The notes: generated by a model from the letters alone, not told the origin. A DNA stretch of 64,000 nt from Altica lythri (GCA_964028335.1 CAXIIO010000405.1:1-64000); one strand, 5' to 3'. Shown: positions 32,962 to 46,613, counted from the stretch's first letter. A program made the numbers and translations.

Positions 32962-33304
32962 TTCTAACAATATATAACATATAATAAATAAAATACAATC
33001 TAGGAACTATTGTACAGAAAGTAGGCCGAGGTTTTCTGTGGTTTCCCTCGACCCAAGTTCGACCTGTCTCAGTCTGGAAACAGACTGCTTGAGGAAGAAC
33101 TTGCCAAATGGTCTTTCTTAAACAGGATAAAGTTGCCACGGACAACTCCTATAGTAAAAGCAGGAAACATTATAATGTAGCACTACCCTGAAAAGGACAC
33201 TAAGTCCTATAGCAGGGTTTAGGGAAAAATTACAATACTTTATTTAATCTTAAGAAAATATGTAAACTTAACAAATAAACATTTTGAAATTTGAATTTGA
33301 AATT
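32962..33304 (+). other. Element B 3' UTR and tail
   Basis: Contains the hairpin CAGTCTG-GAAA-CAGACTG (33070-33087) and a nested pair CCCTG/CAGGG around AGGAC/GTCCT (about 33188-33219). It ends in GAAATTTGAATTTGAAAT-like repeats. These are plausible recognition structures for the element's RT. Confidence 0.7.
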
Positions 33305-33316
33305 TAGAGACACCGC
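33305..33316 (+). repeat. Target site duplication, 3' copy, element B
   Basis: TAGAGACACCGC, followed by the H2B.a leader TTAGTTGACG. Confidence 0.93.
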
Positions 33317-33354
33317 TTAGTTGACGTTATACTTTGTATCGTTTAATAGTAAAT

Positions 33355-33726
33355 ATGCCACCAAAAACAAGCGGAAAAGCTGCAAAAAAAGCCGGAAAGG
33401 CACAAAAAAATATTTCTAAAGGAGATAAAAAGAAGAGACGAAAGAGGAAGGAAAGTTATGCCATTTACATCTACAAAGTTTTGAAACAAGTACATCCTGA
33501 CACCGGTATTTCCAGTAAAGCTATGAGTATCATGAACAGTTTTGTTAATGATATTTTCGAACGTATTGCAGCTGAAGCTTCACGTTTAGCACATTACAAT
33601 AAACGTTCTACGATTACCAGTAGAGAAATTCAAACTGCAGTTCGTCTATTACTTCCTGGTGAATTGGCTAAACACGCAGTCAGTGAAGGAACAAAAGCTG
33701 TAACTAAATATACAAGTTCTAAATAA
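33355..33726 (+). CDS. H2B: Histone H2B (copy a), unit 3, promoter displaced
   Basis: 123 aa, coding sequence intact. Only about 50 nt of native leader remain; CCAAT and TATA lie 5.4 kb upstream beyond element B, so it is probably silent or expressed only by read-through. Confidence 0.95.
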   Translation: MPPKTSGKAAKKAGKAQKNISKGDKKKRRKRKESYAIYIYKVLKQVHPDTGISSKAMSIMNSFVNDIFERIAAEASRLAHYNKRSTITSREIQTAVRLLLPGELAKHAVSEGTKAVTKYTSSK

Positions 33727-33777
33727 TTTCATGTTTATTTACATAGCATTTACCTATTTCTTTTTAACAACAACAAC

Positions 33778-33793
33778 GGTTCTTTTAAGAACC
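33778..33793 (+). terminator. H2B.a 3' stem-loop, unit 3
   Basis: GGTTCTTTTAAGAACC; it would also be the first histone-type 3' end met by read-through from element B. Confidence 0.95.
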
Positions 33794-34260
33794 ACAACAT
33801 ATACGTATATATATATATAAAATGATAAAAATTATAATTAAATTGTATTAGATTTTATTATTAATGACAAGATCTATTACAGTATAAAAATTATATAATT
33901 TTTTTATTAAAATATTGAAACAAAAAAAAAGAATATAATTACTGAATTTTTAAATAATTAACAATAAAATATTAAAGAAAGAAATAAATAAATAAATAAA
34001 TAAATAATACAAATTTTATAGTAAATAGCATACAAATTATTAATTATATCCTCAAATATTTTATAAATAATCCAAAATATATTCTACAAATAATACAAAT
34101 TGAATAAACAACAAAAAAATGACATTTTTTTTATTTTTACATCTTTTATTTTCTGAAACAACTGACTATTATCTGTTATAATATATTTAACTTAGTGAAG
34201 TTTAGGTTGCAAAAATTAAGTAACTATTAAATTTTATCATAATTAATAAAATATACTTGT

Positions 34261-34276
34261 GGTTCTGAAAAGAACC
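34261..34276 (-). terminator. H3 3' stem-loop, unit 3
   Basis: Minus-strand GGTTCTTTTCAGAACC. Confidence 0.95.
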
Positions 34277-34309
34277 GTTGTTGTTATTTATATAAAAAAA
34301 AATCCCTGT

Positions 34310-35290
<981 letters not shown>

Positions 35291-35365
35291 AAATATTTAA
35301 CTTTATAATCGTCAATATTGTCAACTATCATCTAAATATATTGTTAAACAATAAAATAAAACATC

Positions 35366-35381
35366 GGTTCTTTTCAGAACC
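35366..35381 (+). terminator. H4 3' stem-loop, unit 3
   Basis: GGTTCTTTTCAGAACC. Confidence 0.95.
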
Positions 35382-35942
35382 ACAAAAATTAAATTTATCA
35401 ATGATAAAAATTTCATAAACTAAACAAAACAAACAAACGATTTATTTTTCTTTTTGGCTTTTACTACAATCAGTTAATTTTAATTAAAATTAAAAGATTC
35501 TATATCAATAATGTAAACTATTTTACTTTTATACATTAATTAAACGGATAATTATTATAATTTTTTTTAAGTTAGATTATTATTTTTTGTTAAATTATAA
35601 AATCACACACACATAATACTGACCATCTTATGAAAGATACTGTTTGTTAAGATATTTAATTTAAAACAGCTTTTGTTTTTTTTTTGTCTTTTATTCATTC
35701 ATATCAATCCTAGTTAAGAAGAATAATAAAGGAACATCCCAATTTTGGATATGTTATTTTTTAAATGCTAATAATATGTTTTTATTTTGTTTTCTCTATT
35801 ATTCTACAAGTCTATCTAAACGAAACCACAGTTCAGTTTAATTTTTATATACTTACTTAAAAAACAAAACGTTTATATATCGATTTAATTAAAATAATTA
35901 TAACTTTTCTCTATCATATATATATATTCACATATAGATTGT

Positions 35943-35958
35943 GGCCCTTAAAAGGGCC
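35943..35958 (-). terminator. H2A.b 3' stem-loop, unit 3
   Basis: Minus-strand GGCCCTTTTAAGGGCC. Confidence 0.95.
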
Positions 35959-35994
35959 GAGTATTATTTGATATGATATTAATATTGTATTAAA

Positions 35995-36369
35995 TTAGGC
36001 TTTCTTTTCAGTTTTCTTGGGTAAAAGAACAGCTTGTATATTTGGTAAAACACCACCTTGTGCAATTGTAACACCAGACAGAAGTTTATTTAATTCTTCG
36101 TCGTTACGAATTGCCAATTGCAAATGTCTAGGAATAATACGAGTTTTCTTGTTGTCACGAGCAGCATTACCCGCCAATTCTAGTACTTCAGCAGCTAAAT
36201 ATTCCATGACAGCAGCCAAATAAACTGGTGCACCAGCTCCAACACGTTCAGCATAATTTCCTTTTCTCAACAGACGATGAATACGTCCAACGGGAAATTG
36301 TAAACCAGCACGGTTTGATCGTGACTTTGCCTTTCCTTTAACTTTTCCACCTTTACCACGTCCGGACAT
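35995..36369 (-). CDS. H2A: Histone H2A (isoform b), unit 3
   Basis: 124 aa, KAKSRSNRAG form. Confidence 0.96.
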   Translation of the reverse strand: MSGRGKGGKVKGKAKSRSNRAGLQFPVGRIHRLLRKGNYAERVGAGAPVYLAAVMEYLAAEVLELAGNAARDNKKTRIIPRHLQLAIRNDEELNKLLSGVTIAQGGVLPNIQAVLLPKKTEKKA

Positions 36370-36612
36370 TTTTCTTTATATATAGTTGTACAAAAAGAGA
36401 CAACACACTCTACTCTTACACGAAACGTTATGAAAATTTCTATAATCTACCAACAAATTTATAGTAACGAGTATAGCCAATAGCGTACAGCGCACATGCC
36501 GTAACGCAGTGGGTGGAGCCTATTGAAGAAACGCAACTTTATTATAATATGCCTTGTAAGTCGGCGGCACCACACAGTTAACGTTATACTTTGGTACCGT
36601 TTAACAGTAAAT
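36370..36612. promoter_or_regulatory. Bidirectional H2A.b/H2B.b promoter, unit 3
   Basis: Uninterrupted; element C target empty. Confidence 0.78.
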
Positions 36613-36984
36613 ATGCCACCAAAAACAAGCGGAAAAGCTGCGAAAAAAGCCGGCAAGGCACAAAAAAATATTTCTAAAGGTGATAAGAAGAAGAGACGAA
36701 AGAGGAAGGAAAGTTATGCCATTTACATCTACAAAGTTTTGAAACAAGTACATCCTGACACCGGTATTTCCAGTAAAGCCATGAGTATCATGAACAGTTT
36801 TGTTAATGATATTTTTGAACGTATTGCAGCAGAAGCTTCCCGTTTAGCACACTACAATAAACGTTCTACGATTACCAGTAGAGAAATTCAAACTGCAGTT
36901 CGTCTATTACTTCCTGGTGAATTGGCTAAACACGCAGTCAGTGAAGGAACAAAAGCTGTTACTAAATATACAAGCTCCAAGTAA
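36613..36984 (+). CDS. H2B: Histone H2B (copy b), unit 3
   Basis: 123 aa, complete; probably the only promoter-linked H2B of this unit. Confidence 0.97.
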   Translation: MPPKTSGKAAKKAGKAQKNISKGDKKKRRKRKESYAIYIYKVLKQVHPDTGISSKAMSIMNSFVNDIFERIAAEASRLAHYNKRSTITSREIQTAVRLLLPGELAKHAVSEGTKAVTKYTSSK

Positions 36985-37021
36985 TTTACATAATTAATTG
37001 GACAAATTTGCAATACAAAAC

Positions 37022-37037
37022 GGTTCTTTTCAGAACC
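37022..37037 (+). terminator. H2B.b 3' stem-loop, unit 3
   Basis: GGTTCTTTTCAGAACC. Confidence 0.95.
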
Positions 37038-37314
37038 ACAATATATTTATATTTTATTAATGAATAAAAACCATTTTATTATCTATATCCAAAAACTTTG
37101 AGAAAAATTTGTTGAAATGTCAAATTTGTTCTCTTAAAAATTAAATTATCAGTATCTTTAAAACTGTAAAATGTTACAGTCGTATTAAATAAGTAATTTC
37201 ATTCTTTCTGATGTTCATTTTTGAATCATTAAAACTATTTATGATATTAGAAATTGTTGGTTAGCAACAATGAAACGACTAAGTGGACTCTTTTAAATTA
37301 TCCTACGTTTTGGG

Positions 37315-37613
37315 TTTAGATGGAAAGTTTTACGTTTTGACGCTATTTGAGCTCATCTGCAGGGATTTAGATGGAAAAGTTTTACGTTTCGAACATATTT
37401 GAAACTGTTTTTTTAAACTTTTTTAGTTCATCTTCAATGATTTAGTTGGAAAGTTTTACGTTTCGAACCTATAAAAGTTCATCTTCAGGGATTTAGATGA
37501 AAAGTTTTACGTTTCGAACCTATAAGAGTTTATCTTTAGGGATTTAGAAAGAAAAGTTTTACGTTTTGACCCTATTTGATGTCATCTTCAGAGATGTAGA
37601 TGGAAAAGTTTAC
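37315..37613. repeat. Degenerate ~51-bp spacer repeat, unit 3
   Basis: Copy of the 11662-11960 array. Confidence 0.8.
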
Positions 37614-38934
37614 TTTTATTTGTACAATACTTATAGTGTTATATAACTTGTAAAAAAACAAAAACATTTTCTTTAAAATTGCAGTTAGTTAAAAAAATAC
37701 AAACAAAAGTACAAGAAATCCCAATAGATGTCGCTACATGCTTGAAATTTATTTAATTTATGTATTTTATAATTCTTGTTTAATTTTAGCTAATATCATT
37801 ACAATTATTTTGTCAAAATGTATGATTAATCAGATAAATCGTTATTTTATATGTAAAATAATTGATAATAATAGAAACCTTAGTAAGAAATGTCTCTTTT
37901 TGAAGTATAGTATGAGGGAATGATGACAAAAATATATAAAAAAATAGAGATGTGTACCCTGTATACCCTAATTGTTTCTATAGATTTCCACATATAACTT
38001 TTTAATTAATATCATATATTAATAAACAATCAATTTTAACTTGTTCAATCACTTTGTAAAAAGTTTTAAGAGTATCTAGAATAGGTCGAACCGAAATAAA
38101 ACTGTATAAAATTTAGCGTTAGTTGAATAATTATGCTTAAAAAATGATTTAACGAAAGAAATCTTTTATGTTGGATGAAATTTTTCAGTTGTAAAAACGG
38201 TAAATAGTGTCATAGAAGATGGAAAATTCCTTACAAAAACGTATTGTTTAATAAACTTTTTCTGTGTTTCACAAAATGCCTAGCTTTATTTTACCTACTT
38301 TTTTCATATAAGATAAAACAATTGGCAATTAAAATATCACATAGATGACAGATAAATAATTATAAAACCTATTAGAAAATAGATTGTTTAAATAAATTTT
38401 ACTTTTAAGGATAAATTAGTGTTTATTATAAAAAGTTCTTTTCTAAACCAACGTTTTAACAGATATTCGAATAGTGTGATAATGGTTGAACATGGTATAT
38501 TACAATCTTACGTAAGTTTTTATTCTAGGTAGATAAATTAAAAATTATATAACAATATCAAAATAGATAGTTGAATTTTTACATTTATAAATGTAAAAAA
38601 TAATTTGTTTTATTGAAATTGAACATTATAACGGCTTAATCCGAACATTCGAGCTGAATCATTACATAGCAGTTTTTGAGCTGATTTCAAGACAATATTT
38701 TCAAGTGTGCTATTAAAATTTTTGCAGCATACTAAAATTTGGACTTTCTATTTGACTTTCTTAGTTTATTGTTGATGTGGGTTTTTTCAAAATACCTCAG
38801 GTCGGTGAAAAAGAAAACGATGTTAACATGACTATCGCTCTGTGGTAGCGCCACTTTAGTTTCATGAACTCAAAGTGCAACCATTCAGTCTTCGGTCCGA
38901 CCACACTAACCGACTACTCGGTGTTCGTGTAATT

Positions 38935-38978
38935 TTTGGCGCATTTTATTTAAACACAATTCGAGATAAATTCTCAGT
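38935..38978 (+). promoter_or_regulatory. H1 core promoter, unit 4
   Basis: TTTGGCGC (38935-38942), TATTTAAA (38947-38954), TCAGT (38974-38978); no insertion. Confidence 0.6.
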
Positions 38979-39012
38979 GATTCAGTGAAAAAATAAAAAT
39001 TTATACATAACT

Positions 39013-39723
39013 ATGGCCGATACAGATAACCAGAATTCGGCAACTTCTGCAACGACCGGTGCCAATGCATCTCAGATCTCTTCTTCATCAAAAAAAGAGA
39101 AAAAAAATAAAAATCCAAGAAGTAAACCTTCTCATCCACCTACATCTGAAATGGTCAATAACGCTATTAAAGGACTAAAAGAGAGAGGTGGATCGTCGCT
39201 TCAAGCTATCAAAAAATATATAACAGCAAATTACAAAGTTGACGCTGAAAAAGTTGCGCCTTTCATCAAAAAGTACTTAAAATCTGCTGTAGTATCAGGA
39301 TCTCTGGTCCAAACTAAAGGAAAGGGTGCATCAGGTTCATTTAAACTTGCATCAGCTGCATCCACTGGATCGATCAAAAGTACTAGTGCCACTGGTGAAA
39401 AGAAAAAGGCTTCTGGTGCAAAACCCAAAAAAGCTGCAACTGTAAAACGATCTAGTTTAGCAACTGGAGATAAAACTAAACCGGCTAAGAAATCAATCAA
39501 AGCGAAAAAATCACCAATAAAAGCTGCTAAACCGAAAAAAGACGAAAAGAAAACACCATCTGCTGCTAAAACTACATCGACTACAACTGCAAAATCACCG
39601 ATTAAAGCCAAAAAATCAGCTAAAGGTCCAACTAAAAAACCAAAGGCACCAAAACCAAAAACTGCCAAAACTCCTACTTCACCTAAAGCCAGGAAGGCAG
39701 CATCACCTAAAAAGAAGAAATAA
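39013..39723 (+). CDS. H1: Histone H1, unit 4
   Basis: 236 aa, unchanged protein, native upstream context. Confidence 0.97.
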   Translation: MADTDNQNSATSATTGANASQISSSSKKEKKNKNPRSKPSHPPTSEMVNNAIKGLKERGGSSLQAIKKYITANYKVDAEKVAPFIKKYLKSAVVSGSLVQTKGKGASGSFKLASAASTGSIKSTSATGEKKKASGAKPKKAATVKRSSLATGDKTKPAKKSIKAKKSPIKAAKPKKDEKKTPSAAKTTSTTTAKSPIKAKKSAKGPTKKPKAPKPKTAKTPTSPKARKAASPKKKK

Positions 39724-39794
39724 ACACGAAATATTTATATATCATCGTTGTTTATGTGGTATCATCCTTCAATAAACTGTTATTATAAACAAAT

Positions 39795-39810
39795 GGCCCT
39801 TTTGAGGGCC
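39795..39810 (+). terminator. H1 3' stem-loop, unit 4
   Basis: GGCCCTTTTGAGGGCC. Confidence 0.95.
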
Positions 39811-39997
39811 ACAAAATTATTCAATTTTAATAATGATAGAATAAAAATAATAATTATAATAATAATAAAACAAAAACCGTATAAGTTGATAAGTTTGATA
39901 CAAGTTTTAAAAATTTTAAATTGTAAAAAAAAAAAAATTATTTATCATTCAATTAGATTTTCTTTTGTACGAATTTAGCTAAATATTAAAACAAAAA

Positions 39998-40040
<43 letters not shown>

Positions 40041-40315
40041 TGTGCTTCTTAAAGATTTTCTAAGTGGAAACGCAATAAATCACAACAAAATATAACAATA
40101 TTTGTTTTTATATAAAAACATTTTTTTTTATCAACAAATCATTTTAGCAAATATTTATTTTATTATACGTTTACTTTTTTTTTACGTTATTAGACTAGAA
40201 TGACATTTATTATCATTCAATTTCAAATTGCATTCCAAATTTGCAAATTAATAAATAAATTATACATGTGTTAGTTTTTTTTTTGTCGAACATTATAAAA
40301 TAATAATAATATTAT

Positions 40316-40331
40316 GGCCCTGAAAAGGGCC
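40316..40331 (-). terminator. H2A.a 3' stem-loop, unit 4
   Basis: Minus-strand GGCCCTTTTCAGGGCC. Confidence 0.95.
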
Positions 40332-40364
40332 GAGTATTTACTAATTTGACAACGAATAAAAAAT

Positions 40365-40739
40365 TTAAGCCTTCTTTTCAGTTTTCTTGGGTAAAAGAAC
40401 AGCTTGTATATTTGGTAAAACACCACCTTGTGCAATTGTAACACCAGACAGAAGTTTATTTAATTCTTCGTCGTTACGAATTGCCAATTGCAAATGTCTA
40501 GGAATAATACGAGTTTTCTTGTTATCACGAGCAGCATTACCCGCCAATTCTAGTACTTCAGCAGCTAAATATTCCATGACAGCAGCCAAATAAACTGGTG
40601 CACCAGCTCCAACACGTTCAGCATAATTTCCTTTTCTCAACAGACGATGAATACGTCCAACGGGAAACTGTAAACCAGCACGAGTTGATCGTGTCTTTGC
40701 CTTTCCTTTAACTTTGCCTCCTTTACCACGTCCGGACAT
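40365..40739 (-). CDS. H2A: Histone H2A (isoform a), unit 4
   Basis: 124 aa, KAKTRSTRAG form, start at MSGRGK. Confidence 0.96.
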   Translation of the reverse strand: MSGRGKGGKVKGKAKTRSTRAGLQFPVGRIHRLLRKGNYAERVGAGAPVYLAAVMEYLAAEVLELAGNAARDNKKTRIIPRHLQLAIRNDEELNKLLSGVTIAQGGVLPNIQAVLLPKKTEKKA

Positions 40740-40989
40740 TTTCACTTAGTTACAGACAGATAGACAGAAAAAGAACTGAGGAATACTCTCCACGGTGCAA
40801 AGAGATATGAAAATATTTACTATGTACCAACAAATTTATACTAACGAGTGTAGCCAATAGCGTACAGCGCACATGCCATAACGCAGTGGGTGGAGCCTAT
40901 TGAAGAAACGGAACTTTATTATAAATATGCCTCGTAAGGTAGAGACACCGCTTAGTTGACGTTATACTTTGTATCGTTTAATAGTAAAT
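40740..40989. promoter_or_regulatory. Bidirectional H2A.a/H2B.a promoter, unit 4
   Basis: Uninterrupted, same motifs as unit 1. Confidence 0.78.
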
Positions 40990-41361
40990 ATGCCACCAAA
41001 AACAAGCGGAAAAGCTGCAAAAAAAGCCGGAAAGGCACAAAAAAATATTTCTAAAGGAGATAAAAAGAAGAGACGAAAGAGGAAGGAAAGTTATGCCATT
41101 TACATCTACAAAGTTTTGAAACAAGTACATCCTGACACCGGTATTTCCAGTAAAGCTATGAGTATCATGAACAGTTTTGTTAATGATATTTTCGAACGTA
41201 TTGCAGCTGAAGCTTCACGTTTAGCACATTACAATAAACGTTCTACGATTACCAGTAGAGAAATTCAAACTGCAGTTCGTCTATTACTTCCTGGTGAATT
41301 GGCTAAACACGCAGTCAGTGAAGGAACAAAAGCTGTAACTAAATATACAAGTTCTAAATAA
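40990..41361 (+). CDS. H2B: Histone H2B (copy a), unit 4
   Basis: 123 aa, complete. Confidence 0.97.
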   Translation: MPPKTSGKAAKKAGKAQKNISKGDKKKRRKRKESYAIYIYKVLKQVHPDTGISSKAMSIMNSFVNDIFERIAAEASRLAHYNKRSTITSREIQTAVRLLLPGELAKHAVSEGTKAVTKYTSSK

Positions 41362-41412
41362 TTTCATGTTTATTTACATAGCATTTACCTATTTCTTTTT
41401 AACAACAACAAC

Positions 41413-41428
41413 GGTTCTTTTAAGAACC
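41413..41428 (+). terminator. H2B.a 3' stem-loop, unit 4
   Basis: GGTTCTTTTAAGAACC. Confidence 0.95.
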
Positions 41429-41895
41429 ACAACATATACGTATATATATATATAAAATGATAAAAATTATAATTAAATTGTATTAGATTTTATTATTAAT
41501 GACAAGATCTATTACAGTATAAAAATTATATAATTTTTTTATTAAAATATTGAAACAAAAAAAAAGAATATAATTACTGAATTTTTAAATAATTAACAAT
41601 AAAATATTAAAGAAAGAAATAAATAAATAAATAAATAAATAATACAAATTTTATAGTAAATAGCATACAAATTATTAATTATATCCTCAAATATTTTATA
41701 AATAATCCAAAATATATTCTACAAATAATACAAATTGAATAAACAACAAAAAAATGACATTTTTTTTATTTTTACATCTTTTATTTTCTGAAACAACTGA
41801 CTATTATCTGTTATAATATATTTAACTTAGTGAAGTTTAGGTTGCAAAAATTAAGTAACTATTAAATTTTATCATAATTAATAAAATATACTTGT

Positions 41896-41911
41896 GGTTC
41901 TGAAAAGAACC
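41896..41911 (-). terminator. H3 3' stem-loop, unit 4
   Basis: Minus-strand GGTTCTTTTCAGAACC. Confidence 0.95.
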
Positions 41912-41944
41912 GTTGTTGTTATTTATATAAAAAAAAATCCCTGT

Positions 41945-42925
<981 letters not shown>

Positions 42926-43000
42926 AAATATTTAACTTGATAATCGTCAATATTGTCAACTATCATCTAAATATATTGTTAAACAATAAAATAAAACATC

Positions 43001-43016
43001 GGTTCTTTTCAGAACC
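43001..43016 (+). terminator. H4 3' stem-loop, unit 4
   Basis: GGTTCTTTTCAGAACC. Confidence 0.95.
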
Positions 43017-43577
43017 ACAAAAATTAAATTTATCAATGATAAAAATTTCATAAACTAAACAAAACAAACAAACGATTTATTTTTCTTTTTGGCTTTTACT
43101 ACAATCAGTTAATTTTAATTAAAATTAAAAGATTCTATATCAATAATGTAAACTATTTTACTTTTATACATTAATTAAACGGATAATTATTATAATTTTT
43201 TTTAAGTTAGATTATTATTTTTTGTTAAATTATAAAATCACACACACATAATACTGACCATCTTATGAAAGATACTGTTTGTTAAGATATTTAATTTAAA
43301 ACAGCTTTTGTTTTTTTTTTGTCTTTTATTCATTCATATCAATCCTAGTTAAGAAGAATAATAAAGGAACATCCCAATTTTGGATATGTTATTTTTTAAA
43401 TGCTAATAATATGTTTTTATTTTGTTTTCTCTATTATTCTACAAGTCTATCTAAACGAAACCACAGTTCAGTTTAATTTTTATATACTTACTTAAAAAAC
43501 AAAACGTTTATATATCGATTTAATTAAAATAATTATAACTTTTCTCTATCATATATATATATTCACATATAGATTGT

Positions 43578-43593
43578 GGCCCTTAAAAGGGCC
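43578..43593 (-). terminator. H2A.b 3' stem-loop, unit 4
   Basis: Minus-strand GGCCCTTTTAAGGGCC. Confidence 0.95.
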
Positions 43594-43629
43594 GAGTATT
43601 ATTTGATATGATATTAATATTGTATTAAA

Positions 43630-44004
43630 TTAGGCTTTCTTTTCAGTTTTCTTGGGTAAAAGAACAGCTTGTATATTTGGTAAAACACCACCTTGTGCAA
43701 TTGTAACACCAGACAGAAGTTTATTTAATTCTTCGTCGTTACGAATTGCCAATTGCAAATGTCTAGGAATAATACGAGTTTTCTTGTTGTCACGAGCAGC
43801 ATTACCCGCCAATTCTAGTACTTCAGCAGCTAAATATTCCATGACAGCAGCCAAATAAACTGGTGCACCAGCTCCAACACGTTCAGCATAATTTCCTTTT
43901 CTCAACAGACGATGAATACGTCCAACGGGAAATTGTAAACCAGCACGGTTTGATCGTGACTTTGCCTTTCCTTTAACTTTTCCACCTTTACCACGTCCGG
44001 ACAT
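43630..44004 (-). CDS. H2A: Histone H2A (isoform b), unit 4
   Basis: 124 aa, KAKSRSNRAG form. Confidence 0.96.
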   Translation of the reverse strand: MSGRGKGGKVKGKAKSRSNRAGLQFPVGRIHRLLRKGNYAERVGAGAPVYLAAVMEYLAAEVLELAGNAARDNKKTRIIPRHLQLAIRNDEELNKLLSGVTIAQGGVLPNIQAVLLPKKTEKKA

Positions 44005-44247
44005 TTTTCTTTATATATAGTTGTACAAAAAGAGACAACACACTCTACTCTTACACGAAACGTTATGAAAATTTCTATAATCTACCAACAAATTTATAGT
44101 AACGAGTATAGCCAATAGCGTACAGCGCACATGCCGTAACGCAGTGGGTGGAGCCTATTGAAGAAACGCAACTTTATTATAATATGCCTTGTAAGTCGGC
44201 GGCACCACACAGTTAACGTTATACTTTGGTACCGTTTAACAGTAAAT
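44005..44247. promoter_or_regulatory. Bidirectional H2A.b/H2B.b promoter, unit 4
   Basis: Uninterrupted; element C target empty. Confidence 0.78.
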
Positions 44248-44619
44248 ATGCCACCAAAAACAAGCGGAAAAGCTGCGAAAAAAGCCGGCAAGGCACAAAA
44301 AAATATTTCTAAAGGTGATAAGAAGAAGAGACGAAAGAGGAAGGAAAGTTATGCCATTTACATCTACAAAGTTTTGAAACAAGTACATCCTGACACCGGT
44401 ATTTCCAGTAAAGCCATGAGTATCATGAACAGTTTTGTTAATGATATTTTTGAACGTATTGCAGCAGAAGCTTCCCGTTTAGCACACTACAATAAACGTT
44501 CTACGATTACCAGTAGAGAAATTCAAACTGCAGTTCGTCTATTACTTCCTGGTGAATTGGCTAAACACGCAGTCAGTGAAGGAACAAAAGCTGTTACTAA
44601 ATATACAAGCTCCAAGTAA
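44248..44619 (+). CDS. H2B: Histone H2B (copy b), unit 4
   Basis: 123 aa, complete. Confidence 0.97.
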   Translation: MPPKTSGKAAKKAGKAQKNISKGDKKKRRKRKESYAIYIYKVLKQVHPDTGISSKAMSIMNSFVNDIFERIAAEASRLAHYNKRSTITSREIQTAVRLLLPGELAKHAVSEGTKAVTKYTSSK

Positions 44620-44656
44620 TTTACATAATTAATTGGACAAATTTGCAATACAAAAC

Positions 44657-44672
44657 GGTTCTTTTCAGAACC
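44657..44672 (+). terminator. H2B.b 3' stem-loop, unit 4
   Basis: GGTTCTTTTCAGAACC. Confidence 0.95.
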
Positions 44673-44949
44673 ACAATATATTTATATTTTATTAATGAAT
44701 AAAAACCATTTTATTATCTATATCCAAAAACTTTGAGAAAAATTTGTTGAAATGTCAAATTTGTTCTCTTAAAAATTAAATTATCAGTATCTTTAAAACT
44801 GTAAAATGTTACAGTCGTATTAAATAAGTAATTTCATTCTTTCTGATGTTCATTTTTGAATCATTAAAACTATTTATGATATTAGAAATTGTTGGTTAGC
44901 AACAATGAAACGACTAAGTGGACTCTTTTAAATTATCCTACGTTTTGGG

Positions 44950-45248
44950 TTTAGATGGAAAGTTTTACGTTTTGACGCTATTTGAGCTCATCTGCAGGGA
45001 TTTAGATGGAAAAGTTTTACGTTTCGAACATATTTGAAACTGTTTTTTTAAACTTTTTTAGTTCATCTTCAATGATTTAGTTGGAAAGTTTTACGTTTCG
45101 AACCTATAAAAGTTCATCTTCAGGGATTTAGATGAAAAGTTTTACGTTTCGAACCTATAAGAGTTTATCTTTAGGGATTTAGAAAGAAAAGTTTTACGTT
45201 TTGACCCTATTTGATGTCATCTTCAGAGATGTAGATGGAAAAGTTTAC
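44950..45248. repeat. Degenerate ~51-bp spacer repeat, unit 4
   Basis: Copy of the 11662-11960 array. Confidence 0.8.
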
Positions 45249-46569
45249 TTTTATTTGTACAATACTTATAGTGTTATATAACTTGTAAAAAAACAAAAAC
45301 ATTTTCTTTAAAATTGCAGTTAGTTAAAAAAATACAAACAAAAGTACAAGAAATCCCAATAGATGTCGCTACATGCTTGAAATTTATTTAATTTATGTAT
45401 TTTATAATTCTTGTTTAATTTTAGCTAATATCATTACAATTATTTTGTCAAAATGTATGATTAATCAGATAAATCGTTATTTTATATGTAAAATAATTGA
45501 TAATAATAGAAACCTTAGTAAGAAATGTCTCTTTTTGAAGTATAGTATGAGGGAATGATGACAAAAATATATAAAAAAATAGAGATGTGTACCCTGTATA
45601 CCCTAATTGTTTCTATAGATTTCCACATATAACTTTTTAATTAATATCATATATTAATAAACAATCAATTTTAACTTGTTCAATCACTTTGTAAAAAGTT
45701 TTAAGAGTATCTAGAATAGGTCGAACCGAAATAAAACTGTATAAAATTTAGCGTTAGTTGAATAATTATGCTTAAAAAATGATTTAACGAAAGAAATCTT
45801 TTATGTTGGATGAAATTTTTCAGTTGTAAAAACGGTAAATAGTGTCATAGAAGATGGAAAATTCCTTACAAAAACGTATTGTTTAATAAACTTTTTCTGT
45901 GTTTCACAAAATGCCTAGCTTTATTTTACCTACTTTTTTCATATAAGATAAAACAATTGGCAATTAAAATATCACATAGATGACAGATAAATAATTATAA
46001 AACCTATTAGAAAATAGATTGTTTAAATAAATTTTACTTTTAAGGATAAATTAGTGTTTATTATAAAAAGTTCTTTTCTAAACCAACGTTTTAACAGATA
46101 TTCGAATAGTGTGATAATGGTTGAACATGGTATATTACAATCTTACGTAAGTTTTTATTCTAGGTAGATAAATTAAAAATTATATAACAATATCAAAATA
46201 GATAGTTGAATTTTTACATTTATAAATGTAAAAAATAATTTGTTTTATTGAAATTGAACATTATAACGGCTTAATCCGAACATTCGAGCTGAATCATTAC
46301 ATAGCAGTTTTTGAGCTGATTTCAAGACAATATTTTCAAGTGTGCTATTAAAATTTTTGCAGCATACTAAAATTTGGACTTTCTATTTGACTTTCTTAGT
46401 TTATTGTTGATGTGGGTTTTTTCAAAATACCTCAGGTCGGTGAAAAAGAAAACGATGTTAACATGACTATCGCTCTGTGGTAGCGCCACTTTAGTTTCAT
46501 GAACTCAAAGTGCAACCATTCAGTCTTCGGTCCGACCACACTAACCGACTACTCGGTGTTCGTGTAATT

Positions 46570-46613
46570 TTTGGCGCATTTTATTTAAACACAATTCGAG
46601 ATAAATTCTCAGT
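46570..46613 (+). promoter_or_regulatory. H1 core promoter, unit 5
   Basis: TTTGGCGC (46570-46577), TATTTAAA (46582-46589), TCAGT (46609-46613); no insertion. Confidence 0.6.

Larger units (their letters stand above)
27910..33304 (+). mobile_element. Element B, full-length non-LTR retrotransposon at the H2B.a start site
   Basis: 5395 bp, sense to H2B.a. Its 5' end CAGTTCCAACC lies where H2B transcription should begin. Order: 5' UTR with two ~235-bp direct repeats, ORF1 with knuckles, overlapping ORF2 with AP endonuclease and RT, and a hairpin-rich 3' UTR ending in a short TTTGAA-type repeat rather than poly(A). Base and codon use is more C-rich than in element A, so it is a distinct family. 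RT motifs place it in the broad Jockey/I/R1 group (inference). Confidence 0.94.
36985..38929. other. Main intergenic spacer, unit 3 to unit 4
   Basis: Same content as the unit 1 spacer; no gene recognised. Confidence 0.8.
44620..46564. other. Main intergenic spacer, unit 4 to unit 5
   Basis: Same content as the unit 1 spacer; no gene recognised. Confidence 0.8.

Noticed and set aside
33183..33200. CCCTGAAAAGG in the element B 3' UTR, similar to the H2A stem-loop
   Set aside because: It matches the complementary strand of the H2A stem-loop, lacks the second stem arm, and pairs differently (CCCTG with CAGGG); probably chance.
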